From: Candidatus Gastranaerophilales bacterium
GTDB lineage: Bacteria; Cyanobacteriota; Vampirovibrionia; Gastranaerophilales; Gastranaerophilaceae
Assembly: GCA_905235155.1 (NCBI GenBank)
Contig: CAJOKJ010000004.1
Coordinates: 1 to 45,072 of the forward strand
DNA length: 45,072 nt
Reading direction: 5' to 3'
Each line of letters opens with the position of its first letter. Within the stretch, counting starts at the first letter, position 1. The notes below the pieces were generated by a model. It worked only from the letters and a program-made list of their open reading frames with translations. It searched no databases and was not told where the DNA came from. Both the position numbers and the translations under genes were made by a program. Of the stretch, positions 25,833-35,502 are shown piece by piece.

Positions 25833-25867
25833 AAAACAACCAAATTGTCAGCGTTTGGTTGTTTTTT
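25833..25867 (+). terminator. Rho-independent terminator of the nuclease-MBL gene
   Basis: AAAACAACCAAA (25833-25844) pairs perfectly with TTTGGTTGTTTT (25854-25865) around a 9-nt loop and runs into TTTTTT. The gene is therefore monocistronic. Confidence 0.9.
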
Positions 25868-26007
25868 GCGAGCGAATTTATTTTAAATTTAAAAATTAAA
25901 TTAAAAATTAAAAATCGTTAAAAAATGTAAAATTGATTAAAAAATTAGTGAATGAATTTCTCTCTGCAACGCATTCATGTATAGCACCAAAATAAAAGGA
26001 GAAAATC

Positions 26008-27330
26008 ATGTCACAAAACCCTACAAACAAAGAATTAAAAATCAATTATGTCGACATTTCGCTTCTAAAACCTTACGAGCGAAATGCCAAAATCCACACA
26101 AAAAAGCAAATTGCAAAAATCATTCAAAGTATGAAAACCTTTGGAGTCGTAACACCGATTCTTACAAACAAAGATTATGAAGTTATTGCAGGGCACGGCC
26201 GACTGGAAGCCTTAAAAGAACTCGGCTACACAAAAGTTCCAGTCATTATGCTTGAGCACTTAAGCGAAAGTCAGGTTAAGGCTTATCGTTTGGCTGATAA
26301 CAAGATTGCTCAAGATGCAACTTATGATGAAGAACTTTTGAAAATCGAATTGCAGGAATTGATTATTTCAAACGAAGTTGTCATAACAGACACCGGATTT
26401 GATATTGCGGACATTGATGAAATTGTAATTGACGGATATGGAGAGTCAAAAGACAGATCCGACAAAGCAGATGAAATTTATGATGTAAGCGAAATCGAAA
26501 AGAAAGTAAATGCCGGAGATCTTTGGAAACTTGGCAAACACCTGCTTTTATGCGGAGATTCCCTGAATATCGAAAGTTACAAAGAGTTGATGGGAAAAGA
26601 AAAAGCAACTCTTGTTCTGACTGATGCTCCATATAATGTCAAAATTCAGGGACACGTTTGCGGTAAAGGTAAAACGAAACACAAAGAATTTGCAATGGCA
26701 TCAGGAGAAATGTCCGATGCGGAATTTGAAAATTTTGTTTGCGATTTTATGACAAACCTAATTCAGTTTTCAAAAAACGGCTCACTTCATTATCTTTTTA
26801 TTGACTGGCGAGGATTAAAAATATTCCTTAATTCCGGTGCCAAATTTTATGCCGATTTAAAAAATATTTGTATCTGGAACAAAATAAATGGCGGTATGGG
26901 CAGTTTGTATCGGAGTCAGTATGAAGCAGTATGCGTATTTAAAAACGGAACTTCACCGCATATCAATAATGTAGAGCTTGGGAAGAACGGGCGCTACAGA
27001 ACAAATGTTTGGAATCACAAAGGTGTAAGCGCCACTAATCCAAAGTCGCTTGAGCTACTAAAATTACACCCGACAGTCAAACCGGTGGGACTTTTGCACG
27101 AAGTGTTGCTTGATGCATCGGCACCTAATGACATTGTTTTAGATTGTTTTGGCGGTTCCGGAAGCACTCTGCTTGCTTGTGAACAAGCTAAACGCAATGC
27201 CCGTTTGATAGAAATAGATCCGCAGTATTGCAATGTTGCGATTTACAGGTGGGAAAAGTTAACAGGAAATAAGGCTGAATTTATAAGAAATATGCAGCAG
27301 ATAAAGAAAGGGGAAGAAAATGAAGCCTGA
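26008..27330 (+). CDS. ParB-domain/DNA methyltransferase fusion
   Basis: This 440-residue phage-type enzyme joins an N-terminal ParB/sulfiredoxin-like domain to a DNA amino-methyltransferase. The ParB part (residues 1-110) has LKPYERNAKIHTKKQI, GVVTPIL, VIAGHGRLEALKELG and YRLADNKIAQ. The methyltransferase part has motif IV TDAPYNV (residues 205-211) and, near the end, motif I LDCFGGSGST (about 378-387). This is the beta order, typical of N6-adenine or N4-cytosine enzymes. It probably modifies phage or element DNA. AAAGGAGAAAATC-ATG is a strong start. The gene overlaps DUF5681 by 11 bp. Confidence 0.9.
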   Translation: MSQNPTNKELKINYVDISLLKPYERNAKIHTKKQIAKIIQSMKTFGVVTPILTNKDYEVIAGHGRLEALKELGYTKVPVIMLEHLSESQVKAYRLADNKIAQDATYDEELLKIELQELIISNEVVITDTGFDIADIDEIVIDGYGESKDRSDKADEIYDVSEIEKKVNAGDLWKLGKHLLLCGDSLNIESYKELMGKEKATLVLTDAPYNVKIQGHVCGKGKTKHKEFAMASGEMSDAEFENFVCDFMTNLIQFSKNGSLHYLFIDWRGLKIFLNSGAKFYADLKNICIWNKINGGMGSLYRSQYEAVCVFKNGTSPHINNVELGKNGRYRTNVWNHKGVSATNPKSLELLKLHPTVKPVGLLHEVLLDASAPNDIVLDCFGGSGSTLLACEQAKRNARLIEIDPQYCNVAIYRWEKLTGNKAEFIRNMQQIKKGEENEA

Positions 27331-27700
27331 AGAAGAAAAAGACTATGAGGTTGGTTACAAAAAACCACCTAAAAAACATCAATTCAAAAAAGGTCAATCC
27401 GGCAATCCCAAAGGCAGACCAAAACTCATTAAAAATTTTGAAGATGATCTGCGGGAAGAAACTGAAGAAACCTTAATAATAATGGAAAATGGCAAAAAAA
27501 TTAAGATAACAAAACAACGTGCATTAATAAAGAAAATAATTGCTTTAGCCTTAAACGGAGATAAAACCACAATGAAGCTTTTATCTGCCTTATTAAATAA
27601 ACTGCCAATTAAGGCTGAAGATATTGAAGAAGATTTATCGCAAGATGATAAAAAAATATTAGAGGATTACTTTAACAGAAAGGAACAAAAAAATGGCTAG
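27320..27700 (+). CDS. DUF5681 family protein
   Basis: This 126-residue protein has the DUF5681 signature near its N-terminus: the basic, glycine-rich QFKKGQSGNPKGRPK (residues about 22-36), followed by a helical C-terminal part. Such proteins occur directly before phage large terminase genes and may act as small-terminase-like DNA-recognition factors. That role is inference from context. It overlaps the methyltransferase upstream and the terminase downstream (8 bp), so the three genes are translationally coupled. Confidence 0.85.
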   Translation: MKPEEEKDYEVGYKKPPKKHQFKKGQSGNPKGRPKLIKNFEDDLREETEETLIIMENGKKIKITKQRALIKKIIALALNGDKTTMKLLSALLNKLPIKAEDIEEDLSQDDKKILEDYFNRKEQKNG

Positions 27701-29186
27701 GACGGAAGAAAAGATAATTTTTAATGCGTTGTGCAGGCAAAATTTTTACACATTTGTGAAAAAAGCTTTTAATGAAACGCACGGAAGCGAACACTTTCAC
27801 GACTCATTTGCAATTGAATTGATCTGTGATCGTTTAGAAAAATGCATGAGAGGTGAAATTCGAAAGTTGATTATAAATATTCCTCCGAGAAATTTAAAAT
27901 CATTTATAACATCAGTTTGTTTACCGGCATATATCTTAGGTAAAGATCCGCAAAAAGAAATAGTATGTGTAAGTTATTCTTCCGATTTGGCAAACAAATT
28001 ATCAAGAGATACAAAGAGTTTAATGGAATGCCCTTTTTATAAAGATATTTTCACGACAAGAATCGGAGGAAAAAATACTGAAGATATGTTTGAAACAACA
28101 AAACACGGCTCAAGAGCAGCAACAACCGTGCAAGGAGCTTTGACCGGTCTTGGCGGCAATTATCTTATTCTTGATGATCCTTGTAGTGCTGCTGATGTTC
28201 TTTCTGATGTAAAGCGAAAAAATCTTAATGACTGGTTTCAAAATACTTTTCTTTCAAGACTTAACGATAAAAAAGAGGGCATAATGATTGTTATAATGCA
28301 AAGGTTGCATGAAGAAGATCTTACTGGGATACTCGAAAAACAGGGCGGATGGGAAGTCCTATCACTACCAGCGATTGCAGAAAAAGACGAAAACTTTGTG
28401 CTTTCTGACGGAAGAAACGTTGGTAGAAAAGCAGGTGAAGTTCTTAATCCGGAACATGAACCTCTTGAAGTCTTATTGGATTTAAAAAAGGCTATGTCTG
28501 AATATAATTTTTCTGCACAGTATCAACAGAATCCTATACCATTAAAAGGTAATATTATAAATTTTGACGATTTTAAATACTTTGAAAAATTGCCAACTGA
28601 TGATAATGGAATTGTTGTTCAAAGCTGGGACTGTGCACATAAAACCGGAGAAAACAATGATTTTTCTGTTTGTGTAACTGCTGAAATTATTAACAATATT
28701 GTTTATATCATAGATATTAGCAAATATCGGTTAGAATTTCCGGATTTGTTGGATAAAATCAAGGAGATGCAAAATATAAAACATGCAAATGAATTTATTA
28801 TTGAAGATGCTGATATTGGTTCCGCAATTATCCAACATCTTCAAAAAGAAAGATGTTATCCTGTTCCTTTTAAGCCGGAAGTCGCAAAACCTGTAAGAGC
28901 AGCATGTGTTACGAAATTAATCCGAGATGGCAGAGTTAGGTTATTAAAAAATGCAGATTGGTTAGATAACTTTGCAAAAGAAGTAAGAGTGTTTCCTTAT
29001 GGTGCTCACGATGATCAAGTCGACGCATTGGTACAACTTTTAACAGAATTTGACAAGGACACATTTGCATCTTCATCAGGAGTATACATTGTCGATAGCA
29101 GTTTTGATAGCTATGATAATGACATTGACGATTTATACCAAGAATTGTTTGATGATTTCAAAAGAGAAAATCCGGACTGGAATTAA
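27693..29186 (+). CDS. Phage terminase large subunit
   Basis: The large terminase is the ATP-driven motor and nuclease that packages phage DNA. The 497-residue protein has an ATPase domain with IINIPPRNLKSF (degenerate Walker A, about residues 63-73), VCVSYSSDLANKLSRD, the GNYLILDDP Walker B and the MQRLHEEDLTG coupling motif. A C-terminal RNase H-like nuclease domain follows (VQSWDCAHKTGENNDFSV, EDADIGSAI, HDDQVDALVQL). All are typical of the uncharacterised-phage terminase family. No portal, protease or capsid gene follows, so packaging is not complete here. This is a remnant or a satellite-like module. Confidence 0.9.
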   Translation: MARTEEKIIFNALCRQNFYTFVKKAFNETHGSEHFHDSFAIELICDRLEKCMRGEIRKLIINIPPRNLKSFITSVCLPAYILGKDPQKEIVCVSYSSDLANKLSRDTKSLMECPFYKDIFTTRIGGKNTEDMFETTKHGSRAATTVQGALTGLGGNYLILDDPCSAADVLSDVKRKNLNDWFQNTFLSRLNDKKEGIMIVIMQRLHEEDLTGILEKQGGWEVLSLPAIAEKDENFVLSDGRNVGRKAGEVLNPEHEPLEVLLDLKKAMSEYNFSAQYQQNPIPLKGNIINFDDFKYFEKLPTDDNGIVVQSWDCAHKTGENNDFSVCVTAEIINNIVYIIDISKYRLEFPDLLDKIKEMQNIKHANEFIIEDADIGSAIIQHLQKERCYPVPFKPEVAKPVRAACVTKLIRDGRVRLLKNADWLDNFAKEVRVFPYGAHDDQVDALVQLLTEFDKDTFASSSGVYIVDSSFDSYDNDIDDLYQELFDDFKRENPDWN

Positions 29187-29280
29187 TTATAAATGTGTCT
29201 GAATGATACAGAATTGGAGCCAAAGAGTTCCAATTCTGCTTATTCAGAGCGATTAATATAGTAACCGAAAGGAGCATAAT

Positions 29281-29481
29281 ATGGTTGAAAAAGACTACAA
29301 ATTGTATGGGACAAAAATTTTAAATTTAAAAACTCAAGAAATCGGATTGCTGATTTGTATCTGGGAAAACAAATATGCCGATAAAACCGTCGACTTTGCA
29401 ACTTGTGTTGATAAAACCGGAAAACGCTACAATATTGAACTTGATAACATAAGAGGATTTGAAGATGATTTTGAAAAATAA
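29281..29481 (+). CDS. Small conserved protein, paralogue of a broken copy at 42.8 kb
   Basis: I do not recognise this 66-residue protein. It is mostly beta-strand in prediction by eye (MVEKDYKLYGTKIL, EIGLLICIW, RYNIELDNIRGF). A nearly identical, inverted and frameshifted copy lies at 42,824-43,036, so it belongs to a duplicated cassette. AAAGGAG 6 nt upstream is a good ribosome-binding site. The end overlaps the next gene by 17 bp. Confidence 0.65.
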   Translation: MVEKDYKLYGTKILNLKTQEIGLLICIWENKYADKTVDFATCVDKTGKRYNIELDNIRGFEDDFEK

Positions 29482-29698
29482 ACAAACCAAAGAAAAATTA
29501 GAAATTCCATATTCCGAATTTCGCAAAAAATTTGTAAAAGAAATACAAGATGCGTTTGAAAGTTATCGCAAGACACAGTTAAATAAATATTCTTATAATT
29601 TCAAAGATGATAATTCTTTGGAATTTAATTTTTATTTTGAACTACAATGGAATTTTAATCATTTTGGAATGTCAAACTGGTTCATTGAAACGCTATAG
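29465..29698 (+). CDS. Hypothetical protein, 77 residues
   Basis: I do not recognise this protein. It has a charged helical N-terminal half and an aromatic-rich C-terminus (FNFYFELQWNFNHFG). It overlaps the previous gene by 17 bp and starts at an ATG preceded by AGAGG 8 nt upstream. Another in-frame ATG lies 6 nt earlier. The duplicated copy near 42.8 kb keeps only the equivalent of its first few codons before sequences diverge. Its function is unknown. Confidence 0.5.
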   Translation: MILKNKQTKEKLEIPYSEFRKKFVKEIQDAFESYRKTQLNKYSYNFKDDNSLEFNFYFELQWNFNHFGMSNWFIETL

Positions 29699-29778
29699 CA
29701 TAATATTCAATAAATTAACAAATATAACAAATTTTCATATTTCCCAAATTTATGATATACTTTAATCGGAGCTATATT

Positions 29779-30741
29779 ATGGCAACAGCAGAACAAATTA
29801 AAACATTAATTAAAGCATATTTTGAAAATAACAACGAACGTTTTGTTGTGACTGCACTTCAAGTGGCAGCAAATGAAGCGAAGCTTGGTCATACTACTTT
29901 TGCAAACGAAATAAGAAAAATAATTGATAACTCGAAAAATAACAACAGTAAAGTAATAAAATTTACACCTGATTTATCAGATCTGATTTTATTCTCAAAA
30001 AATAGTAACATATTGAGTGATTTAGTTTCTTCGGAAGAAATAAAAAACAAAATTAAAAGGATTTTAAAAGAGTATTATCAGAAAGATAAGTTGCTAAAAC
30101 ATGGCTTGTCTAACAGACGAAAAATATTGTTATCTGGAGCTCCAGGCACAGGTAAAACTATGACAGCTTCTATAATTGCAAATGAGCTCAAACTGCCATT
30201 TTATGAAATTCAAATGGATAAAATTGTAAACAAATATATGGGAGAAACAAGTGCAAAATTAAGGCAAATTTTTGATAATATTCAAGAAAAAAAAGGGGTT
30301 TTTCTTTTTGATGAATTTGATGCCATAGGAGCAGAAAGAGGATCTGATAACGAAGTTGGAGAAATGAGAAGAGTTTTAAATTCATTTTTGCAATTTTTAG
30401 AACAAGATAATTCAGAAAGCATTATAATTGCGGCAACTAATAATATTAAATTGCTAGATAATGCATTGTTTAGAAGATTCAATGATATTTTTATATATGA
30501 AAACCCTATTTCTTCTGAAAGGGAACAATTGTTCCGTAAATATTTAGCACTATATCCAAATACTGATAAATGGATTAATATTTGCGTCAAGGAAAGTGAA
30601 GGTCTAAGTCATTCTGAAATAACACAAGCCTGCATTGATGCAATTAAGGAAACGATATTATCAGATAAAAACTATATAAATAAAAAAACATTACTAAAAT
30701 CAATAAGAGATAGAAAAACTTTTATTGCGGAGATTAAATAA
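29779..30741 (+). CDS. AAA+ ATPase, IetA-like
   Basis: This 320-residue ATPase has a helical N-terminal region (1-110) and one AAA+ module with Walker A GAPGTGKT (residues 120-127), Walker B VFLFDEFDAIG (about 174-184), sensor 1 AATN and the arginine-finger-like LFRRFND. It is followed after 2 bp by a subtilisin-like protease. The pair matches the ietA/ietS arrangement (AAA ATPase plus S8 peptidase), first described for plasmid incompatibility and later as an anti-phage system. GGAG 7 nt upstream sets this start. An earlier ATG would add nine residues. Confidence 0.85.
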   Translation: MATAEQIKTLIKAYFENNNERFVVTALQVAANEAKLGHTTFANEIRKIIDNSKNNNSKVIKFTPDLSDLILFSKNSNILSDLVSSEEIKNKIKRILKEYYQKDKLLKHGLSNRRKILLSGAPGTGKTMTASIIANELKLPFYEIQMDKIVNKYMGETSAKLRQIFDNIQEKKGVFLFDEFDAIGAERGSDNEVGEMRRVLNSFLQFLEQDNSESIIIAATNNIKLLDNALFRRFNDIFIYENPISSEREQLFRKYLALYPNTDKWINICVKESEGLSHSEITQACIDAIKETILSDKNYINKKTLLKSIRDRKTFIAEIK

Positions 30742-30743
30742 TA

Positions 30744-33227
30744 ATGGCAATGAATAATCTCCCTCACATTATTTTTTCAGAAGAGCAAGAACGATTTGAC
30801 TATACAACACCACGTCCAGGTAGAGGTAGTTCAAATTTTCCATCACGAAATGAAGCCGCTCACGGTGCATTTATTAGCTGTAAACTAGCTGAGGTTAGGC
30901 AAAAAGCAGAAGAAAATGCGGCAATAGGAATATCACATTTGGATACAATCGTTTTAGAATTTAATAGCTCTCCTGATTTTGATCTCAAAACAAAAAGTCT
31001 TGAAGATATAAGGTCTGGAATACGCTTACTAAATATAAGAGAAGAAAAAAATACAGAAGACAAAACAATAATAAGAGCAACGGTTTCTATTCCTAAAAAT
31101 AAAATTAATAATTTTGTAAAAAAAATTGATGAATATAATCAAACTATAAATGCTGATTCAAAAACAAAAAATAAAGATTTAGTTAACAGTATTGATGATA
31201 TAAAACTTGCAATTTTGCAGTCTTTTTGGAGTGATAATGTGTCATTGATTCCAGAGGATGGAGCTTCAGATTGGTGTGAGATATGGCTATTGGATCAAAA
31301 CTCTGAACCATCAATAGAAAATCAATTTTTTCAATTCTGCACTAGAAATAATATTGAATATCGAGAAGATGAGATACTTTCTTTTCCGGAAAGAAAAATT
31401 GTATTAGTAAAAGCTGATCGTACAGTTTTAACGAATATAATCAATTCATTTACGGGTATCGCCGAGATCCGCTTATCTAAAACTCCTACAAGATTTTGGT
31501 TAGATTTAGATAACAGAAGTCAGATTGAATGGGGACTAGATTTATTATCAAGGTTAAATATAAATAATGATTCACCAATATCAGTAGCTGTTATTGATAC
31601 AGGAGTTAATAATGGTCACCAACTTTTAGCTCCAATAATTACAGATGAAGAATGCTTTGCTGTAAAAGAAAATCTTAATAAAAACGATAGAGATGGACAT
31701 GGGACTTTAATGTGCGGATTGGTTTCATATGGCGATTTACAGAAATGTTTAGAAAGCACGAATTCTATAGATATAGTTCACCATATTGAATCTGTAAAAA
31801 TTATTAATTCTTCTGGAACAGAAAATGAAAAACATTTGTATGGTTATTATACAGAGCAAGCTTCACTTATACCTGAAATAGAATTTTCTGAAAGAAAGCG
31901 AATACTATGTTTGGCTATTACATCTGATGAAGAAAATCTGACTGGACAACCATCTTCATGGTCTGCAGCTATCGATAAGATATCTAGTGCAGCAGATGAA
32001 GAAGTTTCTGATCATAGACTATTCGTTATTTCAGCAGGCAATATTGACAATAATGAAATATACAAATCATATCCAACTGGGAATTTGCATATGCCAATAC
32101 AAGATCCTGCTCAAGCGTGGAATGCTTTAACAGTCGGAGCATATACCGAAAAAACAACTATTACTGAAGAAATATTTGAAGGATATAAAGCTTTGGCTCC
32201 TAGTGGTGGATTATCTCCATATAGTAGAACTTCTTTTGACTGGGATAAAAAATGGCCAATTAAGCCGGATGTAGTTTTTGAAGGTGGAAATTTGGCAAAA
32301 AGGGAATCCGAGATTGATTCACCTAGCGATTTATCAATTTTATCAACATCAAAAGATATACAAACTAAAACTTTCGATGTTATAAATGCAACAAGCTGTG
32401 CTACCGCTAAAGCCTCTTGGTTTTGTGCTCAACTTTTTGCTCAATATCCTAATTTCTCGCCCGAAACTATTCGTGGATTAGTTGTTCATTCTTCAGAATG
32501 GAATGATGTAATGATTAGCCAATTTTGGGATGAATCAAAACCTAATAAAGAAAATTATAGAACTCTTTTAAAAGTATTCGGTTATGGTGTTCCCAATTTA
32601 AACTCAGCGTTATATTCAGCTAAAAACAGTTTAACATTAATCGCAGAAGAGGAGATGTTTCCTTATTTCAGAGAAGGTTCTAGTAAACCAAAGACAAAAG
32701 ATATGCATATTATAGAGCTTCCGTGGCCGAAAGACACACTATTATCTCTTCCACCAGAAACAACTCTAACGCTTAAAGTTACATTATCATATTTTATTGA
32801 ACCTGCACCAGGTCAGCTTGCTTGGAAAGAACGATACAGATATCAATCACATGCTCTTAGATTTGCACTAAATTTACCAGGTGATGATAAAGAAACATTT
32901 AAAAAAAAGTTAAGTGTAGCCTCCAGAGCAGAAGATGAGAATATTCCATCGTCAGCTGATGATAGGTGGGAATATGGTGTAAATAATCGCAATGTCGGTT
33001 CTATTCATTCAGATGTTATTAAAAATATTTCTGCTGCAGACTTGGCTACAACTCGTTACATTGGTGTATATCCTGTAACTGGTTGGTGGAAAGAAAGACA
33101 AAACTTAGGTAAATATAATAATGTTGCTAGATATTCATTAATTGTATCTATTGAAACACCTAGTGAAGAAATTGATTTATATACACCTATAAAAATTGCT
33201 TTACAACAAACTGTACCAATTTCGTAA
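30744..33227 (+). CDS. Subtilisin-like serine protease, IetS-like
   Basis: This 827-residue protein contains an S8 peptidase domain at about residues 275-640. The catalytic triad is Asp285 (VAVIDTGVNNGH), His319 (DGHGTLMCGL) and Ser551 (NATSCATAKA). SAGNID marks the oxyanion-hole region. The N-terminal 250 residues form an unknown charged domain, and the C-terminal 180 are mostly beta. There is no signal peptide, so it acts inside the cell. With the AAA ATPase it forms an ietAS-type toxin/defence pair, where the ATPase is expected to control the protease. How phage infection triggers it is unknown. Confidence 0.88.
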   Translation: MAMNNLPHIIFSEEQERFDYTTPRPGRGSSNFPSRNEAAHGAFISCKLAEVRQKAEENAAIGISHLDTIVLEFNSSPDFDLKTKSLEDIRSGIRLLNIREEKNTEDKTIIRATVSIPKNKINNFVKKIDEYNQTINADSKTKNKDLVNSIDDIKLAILQSFWSDNVSLIPEDGASDWCEIWLLDQNSEPSIENQFFQFCTRNNIEYREDEILSFPERKIVLVKADRTVLTNIINSFTGIAEIRLSKTPTRFWLDLDNRSQIEWGLDLLSRLNINNDSPISVAVIDTGVNNGHQLLAPIITDEECFAVKENLNKNDRDGHGTLMCGLVSYGDLQKCLESTNSIDIVHHIESVKIINSSGTENEKHLYGYYTEQASLIPEIEFSERKRILCLAITSDEENLTGQPSSWSAAIDKISSAADEEVSDHRLFVISAGNIDNNEIYKSYPTGNLHMPIQDPAQAWNALTVGAYTEKTTITEEIFEGYKALAPSGGLSPYSRTSFDWDKKWPIKPDVVFEGGNLAKRESEIDSPSDLSILSTSKDIQTKTFDVINATSCATAKASWFCAQLFAQYPNFSPETIRGLVVHSSEWNDVMISQFWDESKPNKENYRTLLKVFGYGVPNLNSALYSAKNSLTLIAEEEMFPYFREGSSKPKTKDMHIIELPWPKDTLLSLPPETTLTLKVTLSYFIEPAPGQLAWKERYRYQSHALRFALNLPGDDKETFKKKLSVASRAEDENIPSSADDRWEYGVNNRNVGSIHSDVIKNISAADLATTRYIGVYPVTGWWKERQNLGKYNNVARYSLIVSIETPSEEIDLYTPIKIALQQTVPIS

Positions 33228-33278
33228 TTATATTATTTGCATGTACTAGTATAAAAATTTAAAATAAAGAGGATTTAT

Positions 33279-34892
33279 ATGGTTAGTAAAAATAGTGCAA
33301 TCAGTACTTTGTTAAAAGATAAAAATAATGAGTGTTTTATAAATTTTTTCAAAAATTTTGAATTAAAAAGTTCATTATCTGTTATATCAAATGCTTCATG
33401 GAGCATAGAAGCTTCAACATTCTATGCTTTTAAAAATATTGATAATAGCATTATTTCTCAAATAAAAACATATATAAATCAATTTATTTTAGCATATTTG
33501 GCAAATATATTATTAATATCTTCCGATAGTAAACATAAAAAATTGTCACTTAAAAATTTTACAATAAAAGAATTTGCAACCATATGTAGTTGCTATTTAA
33601 ATAATTTAAAAGAACCATTGATAGAAGATAAAAATGTAAATGAATTATTAGTACGAGCAAAATATGAGCAATTTAATTTTAATATATGCGAGGCTTACTG
33701 TATAGCAAGACCCTATTTGTTTTATAAAAAATATGATGAAAAATTGAGTTTGGGACTCAATGAAATTTTCTTCGAAAAAACAAATCTGACTATAGATAGA
33801 TTTTTTCATATTGCTTACACATTTTATTTGATCTTTATGGTTAATTTTGTTAGCTCAACTTTTTACAAAAAGGACTTAATTAATATATGTAAAAATCCCG
33901 CAATATCAATATCCGAGCAAGAAATAGAGAATTTTCTAGAAATATCTTCTTGTTCAATAACTGATTTTAAAAAATATGATATAGATAAAAATTTGCAAGA
34001 TGTGGGAAGTAAATACAAATTTAATGTATTAAATCAATTTCCAATTATAAAACTTACTAATAATCAATATAGCATTCCAAATAAAACAATATATATAAGG
34101 CAAATATGTGATTTGTATTGGAAATTTGACAATAATTTTATACCTGATAATAAATTTAAAGAAAGTTATTTTGATAAAATTTTTGATTTTTATGTTGGTA
34201 ATCTATTAAAAAGTATATTTGGAGATGAAAATGTAGAGAAAAAGCAATATCGTAAAAATGGATCTGATGCTGAATTCTTTGATTGGATTGTAAAAGACAG
34301 AACAAATAATGTTCTATATATGTTTGAATGTAAAGGATATCAACTCAATATCGAAAATATTAAAACTGGTTCTTTAGGTTCTCAATATACAACAAAATTT
34401 ATTAATAAACCTATCGCACAGATGTATCAAAGATTAAAAGATCTTTCCGATAATTCAAAGTACAAAGATTTAGATGAATTAAGACATTTTTCAAAAAGAA
34501 TACCAATAGCAATATACTATGATATTCCATTTGCATCTGGTGACATTCATAAGAAAAACATTAAAAGCATTATTGAATCAAAAGATTTTGAAAAAAAATA
34601 TATTACAAATAAAGATAAAATTATAAGAAAAATAATCAATCAAAATGAGCTAAATGATTTTGTTAATTTTAAATATGAATTATTATCAATAGAAGATTTA
34701 GAAAGACTACAGGGGGTTAAAATAGAAAATACAAAATCTATATTAAATATTTTTGAACAGTTGGGTAAAGAAGAAAATGATATGGAAAAAATGGAATTCA
34801 TTTTAACAAAAAGAATTAATAATGATTTGATAAAAGTACCGATTCTTGATTCAATATTTATTGAATTTAGTAACTTAAAAAATGAAATATAA
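33279..34892 (+). CDS. Nuclease-like protein adjoining the ietAS pair
   Basis: This 537-residue, Lys/Asn/Ile-rich protein has a large helical N-terminal part without a recognisable domain. A PD-(D/E)XK pattern lies at residues 325-355: Asp335 in EFFDWIVKD and Glu350-Cys-Lys352 in YMFECKGY, followed by a helix and QMYQRLKDL. It is thus a likely nuclease. A 51-bp gap and an AGAGG ribosome-binding site link it to ietS in one operon. Known ietAS systems have two genes, so this could be a third component or simply a neighbour. It is among the most AT-rich genes here, consistent with transfer. Confidence 0.6.
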   Translation: MVSKNSAISTLLKDKNNECFINFFKNFELKSSLSVISNASWSIEASTFYAFKNIDNSIISQIKTYINQFILAYLANILLISSDSKHKKLSLKNFTIKEFATICSCYLNNLKEPLIEDKNVNELLVRAKYEQFNFNICEAYCIARPYLFYKKYDEKLSLGLNEIFFEKTNLTIDRFFHIAYTFYLIFMVNFVSSTFYKKDLINICKNPAISISEQEIENFLEISSCSITDFKKYDIDKNLQDVGSKYKFNVLNQFPIIKLTNNQYSIPNKTIYIRQICDLYWKFDNNFIPDNKFKESYFDKIFDFYVGNLLKSIFGDENVEKKQYRKNGSDAEFFDWIVKDRTNNVLYMFECKGYQLNIENIKTGSLGSQYTTKFINKPIAQMYQRLKDLSDNSKYKDLDELRHFSKRIPIAIYYDIPFASGDIHKKNIKSIIESKDFEKKYITNKDKIIRKIINQNELNDFVNFKYELLSIEDLERLQGVKIENTKSILNIFEQLGKEENDMEKMEFILTKRINNDLIKVPILDSIFIEFSNLKNEI

Positions 34893-35265
34893 ATTATAAA
34901 CTTCCCTGATAATTCCCTGTTAGGTTGTTTAGGGAATTTAGGGTAGAGAACTTTTCAAACAGAGGGTTTATTATTATAATAAGCACATCAAATCCCTGAA
35001 AAATTCAAAAATAACCCTGTAAAAACGGGGGTAACAGGGAATATCAAGAGAGCCTTTTGCTCATTGGACTAAATCCTCCACCAAAAATGATTTTTCATGT
35101 TTTTTTATAGGAGACGAACCCTGCGGGTTCTTACCTCTCGCAAAACAATACTTGAATATTTATTATAGGTTTTCAGGACATTTGTGATGGGAGTTTGTCG
35201 GCTATGATGCCGAATTGTTGGGAGTTTAAGGCAGATTTATAGTGTAGAGATTTGCCGGACTATTT

Positions 35266-35390
35266 TTGCACTTTTGTCCCAATTTTTGCACTCTTTTGCA
35301 CCAATATCCTGTCATGCTGAACTTGTTTCAGCATCTATCCCACTTGGTGTTTGGATTTTAGCGAGTGCAAATAAGTGCAATAAAGTGCAA
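35266..35390. repeat. Inverted array of TTGCACT / AGTGCAA motifs
   Basis: TTGCACT or TTGCACC occurs at 35266-35272, 35286-35292 and 35296-35302. The reverse form AGTGCAA occurs at 35364-35370, 35374-35380 and 35384-35390 with an exact 10-bp period. This looks like a protein-binding array. It lies just ahead of the MuA-like gene, so transposase end sites or iterons are the likely choices. Confidence 0.55.
35314..35334. repeat. REP-like hairpin in the motif array
   Basis: ATGCTGAA-CTTGT-TTCAGCAT forms an 8-bp perfect stem in the context GTCATGCTGAACTTGTTTC. This resembles short palindromic repeats scattered between genes of many bacteria. It lies between the two arms of the TTGCAC array. Confidence 0.5.
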
Positions 35391-35502
35391 AAATAAATTA
35401 TCTTTCAGTTTGATATGTGTCGAAATGTCTCTGAGATTGAGACAAAAGACTTGATGTTTCTGCGAAACAGAGTGATTAATGTGAGAGCAAAGGAAAACTC
35501 AC

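Larger units (their letters stand above)
34893..35502. other. Gene-free stretch with inverted repeats
   Basis: I see no supported gene in these 610 bp between the nuclease gene and the Mu-like transposase. They contain TTCCCTGTTA (34913-34922) inverted as TAACAGGGAA (35032-35041). They also hold a GAACCC-TGC-GGGTTC hairpin near 35,116, a REP-like hairpin (35314-35334) and an array of TTGCAC/GTGCAA motifs (35266-35390). The stretch probably includes one end of the Mu-like element. The element end itself cannot be placed by eye. Confidence 0.5.

Noticed and set aside
35070-35090. CCTCCACCA as a copy of the ssrA 3' end (attachment site)
   Set aside because: Only the CCACCA part is shared. The T-arm sequence is absent.
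34893-35502. CRISPR array or tRNA genes in the long gene-free stretch
   Set aside because: The repeats are too short and not spaced like CRISPR units, and no tRNA cloverleaf could be found.
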